Positions 30,770 through 43,402 of a DNA stretch of 64,000 bases are shown piece by piece. Where the stretch lies: positions 381,541 to 445,540 of the forward strand of contig NC_052512.1 of assembly GCF_014356525.2 (NCBI RefSeq). The letters run 5' to 3'. The stretch's first letter is position 1. Each line of letters begins with the position of its first letter. Position numbers and translations under genes: made by a program. The notes beneath the pieces were generated by a model. It saw nothing but the letters and a program-made list of their open reading frames with translations. It did not search any database and was not told the origin of the DNA. The stretch comes from Nilaparvata lugens. Lineage: Eukaryota; Arthropoda; Insecta; Hemiptera; Delphacidae.

Positions 30770-32544
30770 TAAAATTAAAAAAAATTTGGTTCATCATGGA
30801 AAATTCTGTAAAAATTCATGGACGTTTCTGTTCATAGTATCAACCTTGTCCTAGAATTTAAAATGATTCCATCCAAAATTGGAAAAGTTATAACACTTTC
30901 TCAAATTAGATCACAGTTTATGAGGAAAATCATGCAGTATCCGGAATTACTCATACAGACTTTGAAATGATTTTTGGGGTTTCAATTCAAATAATAACAA
31001 CCTACTATTTTATCGTTTCCAACATTATTTCAGTGTCAAGCACAAATGTCCCCCCATAAAAAATCAATAATCTCCACCTGAAATTATATCAAATATTTTA
31101 ATAACAGTAATATTGTCAATAATTTTGAAATTGCCACCATTACTATGGTATTGAATGAAAAATATCGATATATTATCAATAATATTGATACTGTGAAATG
31201 GAAATATAAAAGTCTTAACAATTGATATATCAAACTAATTCTTACTTTTTTCCCAGGGAAAACTGATTCCATTGCATTTAAGAATGTAGAAATCAGGATT
31301 GTATTCTACTTTTACTTATTTAAACTATGTAATTTGAATAACGCATTTCCAAAAGAAGATGTAGATGACATTTGGGAATATGTAATTATTAATAGTCGAT
31401 AATTATTATTCGATGTATTGATAATATTATATCAACATTTTGGGTTTATCGATGATGCGATGCATGGTGATGTTGGTGTTTGGTTAATGCATATTGCATT
31501 TTGCAACAAAACAACGGTTTTTGTACTTTGTAGTGAGTTTCATAGTTTGTAATTTTTGTGATTTTATCCAGGAAATATAGGTAAGTCGAGTGATTTTTTT
31601 TTGATGTACCGTGAAATGGAAAAATAAATTTATTATAGGTCTAAATACTTATATATTTAAATGATAATCTTTTCGTAAGACTATTATAGGCCACGCATAA
31701 CATAACCTCATAACTACACAACACTTAATACCAAAGACCTTGAAGATGCAAGGAAAGAACCTTAAAGATATCTCTTTAAGGTCTTTGCTTAATACCGTAT
31801 TATTTAAGGCATAACTTGATAACAATAAGAAGAAAGCCTCTTGAATTCATCTTTGCTGGAAATAAGATGATTATTATTCTAGGCAGACACATTCCAGTGT
31901 TTATGCTGGTACATATAAATTTAAATGTGTAACAAAACTTTCTATTTAGCCCAAGTAGGTAATTGAAGTCACCACAAACTAATCTACACTCATGTTATTA
32001 TAATGAACTTAATTCAATAATATATGACTGTGGATTGATAGATTAAAATTATTCAGTTGTTTTCTACTGGACCAGCAGGCTTTATTTAAACTTTTTTCAG
32101 CAAGCAATTGATTCATTTATTTTATTAACAGCTTTATATCTTATTCCAATTTAGAAAAACTATGGTGTAGTCTCTCATTTCAGCAATATATTTTTTTAAT
32201 AAGAAAGAGTGAGACTGTGTGTTTTCAACATGTGTGTTTTTCCAATTTTCTAGTCAAAAATATCATTTGAAATATGTTTATTATAAGTGAACTTTTGTTT
32301 CATCTCTGATAGGAGCTGTGGGATGAAATTTTCCAACACAAAAAAAAGACTAAAAGCAGTACCGTAATCAAAATACTGGCTGAAGTCTCCAAAAACTCGG
32401 TTTACCAGCAAAGAGAATCTGATTAAGTCTCAATTTTGATTAATTTAAAACAGAATATAAAGTCAAACAATTTTTTTATGGGTGATGTCCACATGAGCTC
32501 TAGGCTTGTGCTAATCATTATAAGTTAGTAATCATACCGGGTGG
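30770..32544. other. Non-coding, nothing recognised
   Basis: AT-rich sequence. A small near-perfect palindrome (ACCTTAAAGA-TATC-TCTTTAAGGT) lies at about 31760-31783. No gene is supported. Confidence 0.5.
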
Positions 32545-32950
32545 AGTCATATGTAAGGGAACCTTTCAAAAATTAGAGACTGTTGTAGATTAATACTGTA
32601 GCTTTCAGGATATGTTACTGGTCAAATACTCTATATTGGCCCAGGCCGGGATTGAACCCGGGCTCTGAATCATAAAGCCAGCATCTGATCCACTCAACTA
32701 CGGCCACTCCTATGGATTTTGGATAAAAGTATCATAGAAGATTCCTATTGATTTCATCTTTCTCGTTTTGAGAAGGCTTCTAAGATAATACACAATGGGT
32801 ATTTACATTCAAATCTTTGATTTACAACCCCTAAGTTGAGTTGAAATTCAGTTGTATGTCAAAAGGTGGAGTATTCGACCAATAACTTATCCTGAAAGTT
32901 ACAGTATTATATCTACAACAGTCTCCACTTATGAAGGGTTGAAGACTGTG
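32545..32950. mobile_element. MITE-like inverted-repeat element with a SINE head inside
   Basis: The arms 32578-32631 and 32869-32923 are diverged reverse complements (GACTGTTGTAGAT, then CTTTCAGGATA.GTTA.TGG). The interior holds the tRNA-like head of a SINE on the minus strand. The ends are not sharply defined. Confidence 0.55.
32636..32710 (-). repeat. tRNA-derived SINE head (truncated copy)
   Basis: On the minus strand GGAGTGGCCGTAGTTGAGTG (box A region) is followed by CAGAGCCCGGGTTCAATCCC (box B). It matches the complete SINE at 52175-52426 but lacks its body and tail. Confidence 0.75.
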
Positions 32951-33245
32951 ATGTTTTGAAAATAAATCCAAGTTAATATAAATTATTGTTGTTTCACCAT
33001 TTTATTAAAGCAAAAATCTCCCTATTGGCCATCCAGACATTTATGGTTTTTTCCCATTGGTGAGCAAAGCTAATACAAACAAATGGCTGATACAAAGTCC
33101 AACAGCTGAAAAAAGAAGTTTACATGAAACATTTTTGAAATTTGTCAGCTGTTGAATGATTACAAATGAAAATGAGCTTTCTTTTTGTAATTATAGTGTC
33201 CAGCTATAGTTTCGACTGAGGAAAACATACAAAAGCCATTATTTC

Positions 33246-33395
33246 CAGCAAATAAAACTATTCAACAGGCTGCCGCTAGAAATTAGAGCGCTTCCAGTTG
33301 GTCATTTCAGGATGGTCGTTAGCAAGTGGGTTACATCTAAGTCCTTCTATACAGTGAGAGAGTTTCTTGAAGGTGATATTGTTATTAATGTCTAG
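33246..33395 (+). pseudogene. C-terminal tip of a non-LTR ORF2
   Basis: 49 codons read QIKLFNRLPLEIRALPVGHF, VSKWVTSKSFYTVREFLEG and end at TAG (33393-33395). LFNRLP.EIR and SKSFY..REFL match the end of CR1/Jockey-type ORF2 proteins, as at 5783-5998. Upstream sequence is broken by stops, so the copy is 5' truncated. Confidence 0.65.
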
Positions 33396-33699
33396 CAGAG
33401 TGGAGTTGTATAGGAATTTTTCTTAAAATAGCATATTGTGATAATTACACTTGTGGTACAGTATTGAGTGTTTCAGTTAGTTTTGTGTTTTGTTTTATTG
33501 TTTGATTGTATTCGGTTGATTCAGTTGTTGGTTGTATTGTCACTGGTAATCTTTTGTTTGTATTGTGATTTCCGCCAGTGATATGATTATGTTATTTTTA
33601 TTGTACTGTTTGTATTGTGACTTTTGCCTATTACTGCACTGTATATGTTGATTGGCAATAAAAAATATCTTATCTTATCTTATCTTATCTTATCTTATC
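33396..33699 (+). other. 3' UTR and (TTATC)n tail of the truncated non-LTR element
   Basis: T/G-rich UTR with AATAAAAAATATC, followed by at least six TTATC units (33671-33699). A pentamer tail is expected for this element class. It fixes the 3' end at about 33699. Confidence 0.7.
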
Positions 33700-34590
33700 A
33701 GCTGTAGATTGCATATATCACTACTCACTAGGAAAAATCCATTTGTCTGAATAGGACTTTATATTGAATTTAATTTTTATTCAGTTTTGTGTAAAATTAT
33801 CATAAAGTTAGGGTAGAGAATTACTTCACATTTTATTGTGGTTATTCAAAAGTTTTATAAGATTTATAGTTTTTTAATGTAAAAATAAAGAATTGAAAAG
33901 CTTATTTATTAAGAATAATTGAGGTAATCCTTCTCCATCTTTTCACGATAAAATATTGTAAAAATGTATTTTAAAAACGTTATTTTCATGTGAATTTTCG
34001 GAAATTTTCATGCGAAAGAAATGACCAAATGTGGGACAAGAAGTGTAGAGAAATCCGTTTTATTCATGTTCTTTTCTGAGAGTTCAGTATACATGTTCAA
34101 TATAACGTGAAAATGTAAAAACAAACAAAACGTTATTTTCAAGTTTTAGTTTCACGTACTTTTCACGTGAAAAGTTGGAACATTTACACTTTTTTCACGT
34201 GAAAAATGTGATTTTCTTGACTTTTCCACCAGAATATGACGTTATAATGTAAAACTGTGAGGACATAATTCTCACGTGAAAAAAAACGCTTTTGTATTAT
34301 CTTGGACTTTCCTTTCAGGAGAGGGAGATCATGCATATTAAATACATTTTCAGGTTATTAATAAATTTGCTAGCAGATTAATTCAGAAAATAAAATCCTC
34401 ATTTTCTAATTTGTAAAGATGTATACTTTGAACTGTTATTTGTTCTAGAAATGTTCAACACCGGATCCTGGAGGAAAATGTGAATGCTTCAGAAATTGAG
34501 ATTGAATTGAGTGCAGTAACATAAACCAGTATGTAGCTCAAAAATTGCTACTTTAAACAGGAAGAGATTAAAGTATTCTGGAGCACCACA
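33700..34590. other. Non-coding with TTTTCACGTGAAAA palindromes
   Basis: At 34150-34290 the E-box core CACGTG occurs three times inside longer palindromes (for example, CTTTTCACGTGAAAAG). No gene is recognised. Confidence 0.4.
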
Positions 34591-35280
34591 ATAAGGATCT
34601 TTCTTAATAGATAAATGACATGCATATGAGTTATTTTAATAAACAAACTTCTCACATTATTTATGTCTAACTATTTACATCCCTCGATTTTTCATCAATT
34701 TGTCACTGGACATCTATTCACTTAATCCAATTCACTTAATATTTAATTATAGATAATTAAACAGGTATACTCTCTTGTCTGATGCCTGTTGCAGCTGGGT
34801 TAAAATATTATAATACTTGCAAATGTTATCTTCATCTAAGCTGCTCTCCTACATTTAAAAGAGGATTTTTTCTATAAAGGAGACAGGCTTCTTATAGATG
34901 GCTATTAATCTGTATTGATATCAATACAGCGTGTTATGTATTGATATCCATGGCTACCTATTGATGTGTATTGATATCATTAGGTATTGGGCCAATACAT
35001 ATCCATGGATATGTATTGATTTGTATTGATATCAATAGGTATTTGGGCCAATACACATCAATACATATCCATGGAATGTATTGATGTGTATTGATATCAA
35101 TACAGCTGGTTATGTATAGATATCCATGGATATGTATTGATGTGTATTGATATCAATAGGTATTTGGGCAATACACATCAATACATATTCATGGATACCT
35201 ATTGATGTGTATTGGCCCAAATACCAATGATATCAATACATTTTTTTAATTGATCTCTATTGATCACTTCCACTAGGGAT
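34591..35280. repeat. MITE-like palindromic repeat, copy 2
   Basis: GGATCTTTCTTAATAGATAA to CACTTCCACTAGGG, closely matching 1-563 but with an extra internal block near 35070-35150. It shows the same ATTGATATCAAT hairpins. The flanks differ from copy 1, so both are insertions. Confidence 0.75.
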
Positions 35281-37049
35281 ATTCAGATAAATTGGAAAAT
35301 GATTAAATTAAACAAAAAAACAGAGATTATTACATAATATGAGAGAGCTACTTCTCCTATTTATATGCTTTTAATAGTTATTTTATAAATACACTGTAAT
35401 AAGAGCAGATCTAATATTAATTAAGTAAATTATTGACTACACTAATAAGAGTAAACTACTGTTAGAGATTACGTATTTAAATTTTGAAGTAGTTCTGGTT
35501 ATATTAACTATTTGAATAAACTATAACTATAGAAGTGTTAGGTTAAGTATTACAAATAGAAAACGAGAAACAAGCAGCAGGCCTATCTTATCACAGAGCA
35601 GCAGCACAAACTCAACACAAGCACTCGGCACGACGACCCGATAACCCATCTTGCCTAATCCCTTAGGAGGAGGATTCCTTTTTCCAGAAAAATTATAGCT
35701 TTTACATACTTTATCAGGAAAGAGTTTTCTGGGGGAATCTCTAATGGGAAACGACAATAAAATATGAAGGTGAATATATATTAAAGCATGCATACCGCGT
35801 GGGGAATTATCAATTATTATTAACATAATAGTGTTAAGTTCTAAATAGTTTGTTGACTTACGATTTCAAAATTCTATATTTTTTCCAAAGTTTGGAATTT
35901 TTTAATTAATTGTGATCGATTCAATTCAATTTAGAAGTATTTTTTTTTTTTTAATTTAGAAATGATTTTGTGTGTTCTGAATTTTAAATTGAGTGTGTAA
36001 TTGAAGATTGTTGAGTGACACATAACCTAGCTACATTTGGACTGTTGTATAAATTTGAATTGGAACCGTTTTGGGCGTATAAGCCTGTGGTACTTTTCTG
36101 TGAGTTGAGTAATTCTCATTGATTAAATAAATAAATAGATGAATAATTAGTTGTTTGGGGAGGCTGTTTCAACTGTCATATTGCTGAATTATTTGTAGCA
36201 CAAAAACTGATAAAACTATATCAAGCAAACCCAGGTTCTATCCAACGGATATGGTTTTTAGTGATTTTGAGGTCATGACTATACGTCAATTATACATGGA
36301 ACCGTAATTATTCAGTACTTAATAGAATATAGATACGATTTTCTTCTCACATTAAACTCTACACTTAATTATTATAATCTAAGGGCCACTGCTAAACAAA
36401 AATGTAACGTATAACACTAATATTGAATGTATAAGGAGGCAGTTAATTTACATGGGTACTAAAGAATAAACCTCATTCCAAATCACTTTTTCATGGACAA
36501 TAAGATCAGCGGAAAAATTAAACAAAGATATAAAAAACAGGACATACAGTAATTTCTCCTTCCATTTAGATATATAAGGCTCAAGATTTCTGCTCCAGCA
36601 TTGTTTTTTCATTAGTTTTTTTTTCCATTTTTCAGTGGACTCGCTTACTTTTTTTGCGTACCTATTCCTCTGTCCTTCTTCCTTCCCACCATTTCTCCCT
36701 TCCCTTTTTTCCTCATCACTTCTCTCTTCTCTCTTTGCCTGCCTGTTACATGGGAAACCATAGTTGGCCAGGTATCTTCCTCTCCTTTTCTTTCTCTTCT
36801 CAAACACACCCAACCACAAAGCCCATGTTTTTTCTATATTTGTAGCATTTATTGTATTTTATTTGTTCTGTAATTCTTTGTCATTTTGTTTTGTGTGTTA
36901 TAATAAATTGAATTGAATTAAGTGGCCGATTATTTGACATGAATTTTTACAATCCGAGAGCATCCATTGTTTGAAAAATTAAAAGTGTCGACGACGGTAA
37001 AAATTCATGACAAGTAAAATTGGACTAAGAGATGTATGCGTCTTGGCAG
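35281..37049. other. Non-coding, nothing recognised
   Basis: AT-rich. A lysine/arginine/glutamate-rich frame at 36448-36819 (minus) reflects a C/T-rich tract. A short inverted repeat (GACATGAATTTTTAC and GTAAAAATTCATGAC) spans about 36957-37012. Confidence 0.45.
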
Positions 37050-37140
37050 TCGGTTACGAGGACGGGACCTGGAACTATCTACAGCAGATAATCGGGCCCG
37101 GCTCTACCCCTCTGTTCCGAGACACCATTTTCCTGGTTCA
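37050..37140 (+). CDS. Possible exon of an unknown gene
   Basis: A 91-base GC-rich island in AT-rich surroundings, preceded by TGCGTCTTGGCAG and followed at once by GTGAGTTGC, a good donor. One phase is open and reads GYEDGTWNYLQQIIGPGSTP then LFRDTIFLV. A second phase is also open. I do not recognise the product, and no neighbouring exon is visible. Confidence 0.3.
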
Positions 37141-37699
37141 GTGAGTTGCTAATATTATCAATTTTATTATTATATATTATTCATCTTTTTTTCATTGAAG
37201 GCAATCCTGTAATTATATTATTGTTTGTTTAAAAAGTTTTCTTATTATTATTTTATTTAAGTTTCCAGTAACTGGAGGTGGTGATCAAAACCTCACATGT
37301 ATACTTTAAAAAAAATTGCTTGCACTTGTATCATGTTTGTCTTATTGAACTGCATATGATTTATTGTTTCATTTTATTCATTTATTTATTTATTTCATTC
37401 ATTTATTACAATACAATTGTGGAGGCAAACGGTAGAGCCTAAATATTGCCTCCTATGATTTTCAGTTACAATTTAATTAAATCGATTACTTAGTTCTCCA
37501 AAATATAATCTGTTTTGGTTATTCTTTTGAAATATAGTTCCTTTCTCATGAGTTATAAAGTTAGATCAATTTCACCACTCGCAAGCCAAGCGATTCTCCC
37601 ATTATAAATTGTTACCATAATGTCTAGGGTTGCTCTCACAACCCTATAATACCAGCTCTAATATAACCCCAATATATACCAATATTAACTACCCTATAA
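37141..37699. other. Non-coding, nothing recognised
   Basis: AT-rich. A TTTA-rich tract at 37377-37405 may be the reverse of a retroposon tail; no coding part is attached. Confidence 0.4.
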
Positions 37700-37911
37700 C
37701 ATAAGGTAGAAGAAGAGGAAGAGGGAGAAAAAGATAGAAAATGTTGGATGACATCAAGGAGTGGATGAGCTACTATGCAACGAAGCGACTGGCAGAGAAT
37801 AGAAGAGAGTGGTGGGCTGCTGCCATATAGAAGGACCTGCTTACGAGCAAAAACTACAGACAGACAGATTACATAAGAATTGTATAAATACTTGCTCTCG
37901 TATTGTGAAAT
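37700..37911 (+). pseudogene. 3' end of a plus-strand non-LTR element
   Basis: A basic stretch (RRRGRGRKR, then a stop) is followed by MLDDIKEWMSYYATKRLAEN and RREWWAAAI before a stop. The GR.R..MLDD.K.W..Y..KR.AENR..W pattern ends many endonuclease/reverse transcriptase proteins of RTE-like elements. Only the last 50-60 codons remain. Confidence 0.55.
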
Positions 37912-37917
37912 ACATAT

Positions 37918-38585
37918 TTCTCTTCTTCTTCTTCTTCTTTTTCATACCCTTTTGCCGTTAAGCGTCGGGTTCTTTCAACCATTCTCTAAACTTTATACGA
38001 TCCTGTGCCATTCTCTTTACTTCATTCATTGTCTTTCCTCTTGCAGCAGCTAATACTCTCTACATACTGATTCCATTGCAGTGGTGGTCGTCCCCTGCCT
38101 CGTTTTCCTTCCGGTCTTGCCTCCATAACCAGCCTTGCCTTTCGTTCATCACTCATCCGAGCTACATGGCCATACCATCCAAGGGTTTTTCGCTGAACAG
38201 TGGTAATCAGTTTCTCCTGTTCTAATGTTTCTCTGATCACACTATTTCTCACTCTGTCTCTATTGGTTTTTCCAACCACCCTCCTTAGGTATCTCATTTC
38301 TGAGAAGTGATTCTACTCTTGTACTTTTCTATTATTGTGTGGCATTCTGTTCCATAGAGTAGAACTGGCTAAAATATTGACTCGTATATCGTTATTTTAG
38401 TTCCCTGGCTTATTTCTCGTTTACCCAGGATGGTTCTGCTAAGCTGGCAATACACTTGGTTGGCTTCCTTACTCTGTTGTTCACATCCTCATCAACTTTT
38501 CCATCTGCAGAGATTAATGTTCCAAGATATTCATAGTTGTTCACCCTTCCAATATTTCACCATCCCATGTTGATAAGACAAGTGA
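37918..38585 (-). pseudogene. 3' part of a minus-strand RTE-like element
   Basis: An (AAG)n tail on the minus strand (37918-37940) follows a 91-residue frame (38297-38022) with MRYLRRVVGKTNRDRVRN, LGWYGHVARMSDERKARLV and GKRGRGRPPLQWNQYV. These are the closing blocks of RTE-like ORF2 (W.GH..RM, G.R.RGRP...W). Further upstream text to 38585 continues in broken frames. It meets the plus-strand fragment tail to tail. Confidence 0.75.
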
Positions 38586-38702
38586 TTGGTTGAATGCCTG
38601 TTGAAAGACTACGAAAGGAAGACAAGCTCTTTCACCACTCGGAGGGCATTTCTATTCTAGAAATAAAACTCTCATACACTAGTCCAGCAATCTTCTATAC
38701 TT

Positions 38703-40985
38703 TGTCAAATGGTAAACCTTTGCCCCACTGGTTGGGTGACATTGTGTCGAGTTGTAAATTTGACGTTTATATGAGCGGTTGCTAAATTCCCTCTTTTGCG
38801 AATAAATTCACAAAAAATTAAGGCCGTCCGGCTCGCAAAATTACTGGGTTCAAACTTCAGCTCTAGCTCAGTGGTGGAACATGAATTTTCTCAATATAAT
38901 TAATCACCATAGGGTTCAATGACCGGTGATTATTAATTCTTACCGCTGCTTCTTTGAAGTTCTTGAAGAATACCAAAGAGGAAACCAAAAGAATATTTGA
39001 TGACTGACTATCAGTAACCATGCACACAATAAAGAATAATAAAGACCAACTATAGTTTTTCTAGTTGATCCTTAAACGCTTGTCATGAATACAGGTGTCC
39101 ATCAATTATCCTTTTGAAATTCCTTACTAACCAACGCCAGTTCATGAAGCTCTCTGGATCCTTATATGATATAACTGCAACCTTATTAATATAATTTTCA
39201 ATATACTTTTTCTGGCAGACTAATATGACTATCATCAAAGGATGATAAATATGGAGTGCTCTTAATAAGATCAATTTTAATTGTTTCAATAAATTTATAT
39301 GCTGCTGAATATTTTTTGGTACCACAACAGCTCAAACTGTATATCACAAGATGAGTTAGGATAAAATAAATTTCTATGATTTGTATGCTGACATAAAACA
39401 CAAAATATATTCCCATAAAACAGTGTATATAAAATTTACTTATATCTATAATTTTTCTTAAATAAATTCTTTTCTAAAATCTGAATAATTATCACAATGT
39501 TTAATAGTTTTCACAATAGTGAGTTTCAAAATTCATAAATATATTATACTTAATACTGATACTTAGACTTCCAGTCAATTCAAAATTCTACAAATAAAAA
39601 CCTGTTTGGTCTATAGATTTGACATGATATACTTTGCTCAATTAGTAAATAATAATAATTGATAAAATTGATATTCAACATGAGATCTCAGGGTTTTATA
39701 ATGAGTTCAGGCCATGCATGGAAGTAAGCTTTCCTATATATCCAGTAAATTCATAAAATGTTCTATAAAACTATGTGATAGTATTCAACACGTTGTGACT
39801 TTTTCTTTAATTTAAGTTAATTTGAATAGCGCTTTTGATTAATTTCCCCACTATTTATGTAGAAAACCTAAAACGAGCTCGTTTGACTTATCACTCACAT
39901 TCATGAAGTTCTTGACGGTCTCGTGGATTGAATTAATTATTCCAATAATTAATTAGGCAGGTCTCTTTTGTCACTGCTGGCTAACACGTGGTCCAGATTT
40001 CTCTTAGATTCTTCCTAAATTAAATATATATTCATGGGAATTGATTATAAATTACGAACTCTTCAACAACACTGAGTTCACAGATAATTTAACATTAATA
40101 CAAATATTTCACATTTAAAAAAAGATAATTCTAAAATTTAAAGGAAGAAAGAACCCTAAACTATCTGTGCATCCTCCCAGGTCAAGATCTTAAGCCAGAA
40201 GAAAGTGGTTTTCAGAAAAAAATTATCTCTTCCTAGAACAATTCTGTAAGCTTCTTTCTGATTGGTCTTCAATTTAGTAGATTCAATACAATTGGTCACC
40301 TCAGAATCAGGGCTTCTCAACTTTATAATAGAACAATTTAAAAAAAAAGTTTTTTATATAAATATATGGAGTGTTTATCTTAAATTAATTTCATAAATAA
40401 ATCGCGATATACGATGTTAATGAACAATATACATTTAGTTTTTCATATGAGTTTTGTATACTCTGGATTTTCGTGCTTTTTAGATTATAATGAATATTTA
40501 TACAGAAATAATAGTTGTCCGTATTTCTATACATCAACCTTCTTAGTATATATGATAATACATCTTTTGTGAGTGAATTTTTATAATTTTAACCTATTAT
40601 ACTGGTTGATCGAACAATCAGCTGATCCGCTCAGTATTGATTCAAATAATTATCAATTTATTCAAGATCAACTGATTCTTTTAAAAATGTAAACAAATAA
40701 TTCTAACCTCAACGTACATGCAACTCTTATTTTTTTAATCCGCCAATAATAAGTAAGCACTTTATAATTTTCAATTTTGCCAATGGATTCTCAAAGTTGT
40801 TGAATCACAATTATACATGTTTTCTTATCATTTTTGATAATACTATTACTCTCTATCGCTAACAATATTTGATTTAAGTGGATTGATCCTCTGACTAGGT
40901 CTAACTTTCTTTTCCATTTTATAATTCTATTAAAATTCTTTGGTTCATTTCAAAATATTTGATGGTACTAAAATACCATGTGACA
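38703..40985 (-). repeat. Gypsy 3' LTR
   Basis: 2283 bp, near-identical to 47445-49708. It carries an extra segment near 40176-40215 (CAGGTCAAGATCTTAAGCC and on) not in the other LTR and lacks GGGGTTGGCTT found there. Short open frames inside both LTRs are not supported as genes. Confidence 0.95.
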
Positions 40986-42000
40986 CAATACGCCCTCTGA
41001 TTTCTGATATAAAACGACAATTCAAGAATATAATATAATTTTATGATCCTGTTGGTTTTGGATCAGAAATCACACATGTTACAAAGCCTGTTAATAAATC
41101 TACTGAGAATCCTGTCTCCTAACAATTCAACAACACAATATAATGAATAAATTCAATTCAAATACATGTGCCTTACATCAGCCAATCTCCTACCACATAC
41201 AATACATAAGTATAAATTATCCTCCTCCTCAACATATAAACATATAACATCTTTCTTCGATCCGCTCCGCCCTCAGGCTGGTAGCACATTTGAACATTAG
41301 TGCAAAATCATTGCCAACCTAACAACACTATAGTCTCTGACTTGCAGGATATAACATTTCTTCTCCCTCGACATAGAACAGTGGCTTGTACATTTTGATT
41401 TCTCTCTCTCAATTGATTTGGGCTTTATGTTTATACAATGAATATTTTTAATGGATAATCTTTGGTCAATTTTATTAACAAGAACTTCTTATTCATTTGA
41501 TACATGAAACTTTGGCTTAATATTCTTTGGTGGTAACTAGGCGGTTTCATCATTTGGCAGATAAATTTATTTATTTTCTCCCTTGGATTTACACATTAAT
41601 AATAACAATATAATACTTTTTACAACATGTTTACATATATAATTCACATTTAAATGACACTTGAGCCTTTTTTGGGGTATCAACTTAGGCGATTTATCAG
41701 GCATTGGCTACTTTGGTTCTTTTGACTCTGGTTCTTTTTGGAACAGCTGACTTTTGCTGGCTTCTGTTCATCAACTGTCACCATTTTGATGCTCCTTCAT
41801 CAATATACAGTAAGCTGGTTTTTAAATTGGAAGTTATTTATTCTCTTGCTTTATTAGTGAGGATGGTATTAAAGGTGGTTTCTAAATTTTTTATTTCTTT
41901 ATTTTCAGGTGTTGCTATTCAAAGTGGATACTCGTCTGCTAATTAAGTGTATTGTTTGGCATTCGTCTGGTACGTATACATCGACAGGTAAGGCCAGTGA
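40986..42000 (-). other. Gypsy region between integrase remnant and 3' LTR
   Basis: No envelope-like protein or other domain was found. Plus-strand open frames near 41704 are short and lack features. A purine-rich CAGAGGGCG lies near the LTR edge but is a weak polypurine tract. Confidence 0.5.
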
Positions 42001-42440
42001 CGTTCCATCAAAATATTATTATTTACTTCCTTATCGCTTAGTGTCTCGATAATACGGTTTGAGATTAGAGATATTTCCCCACCAAGTTAAATTTGGTTTG
42101 CATTCTTCATACAACTGAACTGTATTACGTTCAGTTATTGCTGCAATTTTATATGGTCCAGTATAAATGTGAAAGAATTTTCTGGTAGTTTTCTCCAATG
42201 CATTGGATAATCTATGGCTTTAAAAGTATTCCATCTCTGACACTTTATTTAAACTGTTTGGATTTATTATCATGATAAAGTTTTTGTGAGGTCGCTGACC
42301 TTTCTAATCTCTGTTGTACAATGTGACAGATGTCTAGGTTAGGATGAGTTAAAGCATTCGACGGTGGGAAATCTATTAACTTTTCAATTAACATTTTATT
42401 TCTTTCTCCGAAAAAACTCTACTGGTGTATATCCTGTATT
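42000..42440 (-). pseudogene. Gypsy integrase C-terminal region
   Basis: In broken frames on the minus strand: FFGERNKMLIEKL, HPNLDICHIVQQRLERSA, then KFFHIYTGPYKIAAITERNT and ISNLKPYYR. The YTGPYKI...I.. block is the GPY-like C-terminal module of gypsy integrases. It follows the DDE remnant in 42419-42600. Confidence 0.65.
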
Positions 42441-43402
42441 CTCATTGATACAATTGTTGAAACACTCTTCCAAGAATGATAGTATCCAACCCAACTTTGA
42501 TGTTTTTCAGCCCTCATGAATTGTGAGATTTCTGCCATACGGTGCTCCACAGGATTCGAGCTAGGAGAGTATGTGGAAGTTCGAGATATTTTTATATCAG
42601 CCAGGTCAAGTATTCTTTTCCATTGTTTACTACAAAAATATGAGGCATCTAATTCTCGATATAGAAAATCGGCTGTTTGGTTTTGCTTTCCTGGTAAGTG
42701 GGTGAGATCGAGATCAAACTCTTGAAGAGCGAGAAACCATCTTGACAGTCTGTTGTGGTTTAATTTAGCTGTTTTAAAAAATGTGAGAGCTTTGTGGTCG
42801 GTATTGATATAAATTTTATTGCCCAACAGTAGTGTGCGGTATTTTTTACAGACTTCTACTATACTTAATAACTCCTTTTCTGTAATCAAATAGTGTCTTT
42901 GTACTGGGTTTAGTGTTTTACTAAAAAAGACTAGTACTCCTTTGTCTCCTTCGGCACTTTTCTGAAATATTTCAGCTCCTATGGCGTAATCTGAGGCGTC
43001 TACGTTTATGTAAAATGGTTGGCTCATATCGGGATGACTTAGTACAACTGTTTCGAAGAAAGCTTCTTTTAATTCTCGAAATATCTTCTCTTCTGCTTCT
43101 GTCCACTTCCACGCTTTGTTGGTAGATAGTACGTGACTTAATTGGGCAGTGTAGTGTGACATACGGCTGTTGAAACGTCTATAGAATTGAAGGAATCCAA
43201 TGAATTTCTGCAGTTGCTTTCGGTTAGTAGGTGAAGGGAGTTTTCTGATGGCTTCTAATTTACTGCTATCTTGGAGATGCCGTCTGGGGTAATGATATGT
43301 CCCAAATATTTGACTTGCTGTGCAAAAAATTCGCATTTTGACAATTTCAATTTGAGTCCACACCTGATGAGGCGACGAAATATTATGTTTAGGTGTTGAC
43401 AA
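42419..43402 (-). pseudogene. Gypsy RNase H joined to an integrase remnant
   Basis: The 327-residue frame has the tether LRKFIGFLQFYRRF-like text, KWTEAEEKIFRELKEAF, FYINVDASDYAIGAEIFQ (RNase H-type Asp), LITEKELLSIVEVCKKY, YINTDHKALTFF, and HLPGKQNQTADFLYRE. It then jumps to ISRTSTYSPSSNPVEHRMAE, the part of the integrase core with the catalytic Glu. The zinc finger and the first two catalytic Asp of the integrase (roughly 300 residues) are missing with no frame loss at the joint, which indicates a clean internal deletion. Confidence 0.88.

Noticed and set aside
36448..36819. Lys/Arg/Glu-rich 123-codon minus frame
   Set aside because: Derived from a C/T-rich tract; no domain or splice support.
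39083..39416. Conserved frames in both gypsy LTRs (also 47869-48163)
   Set aside because: They are present twice only because LTRs are copies; no domain, and not known as LTR genes.
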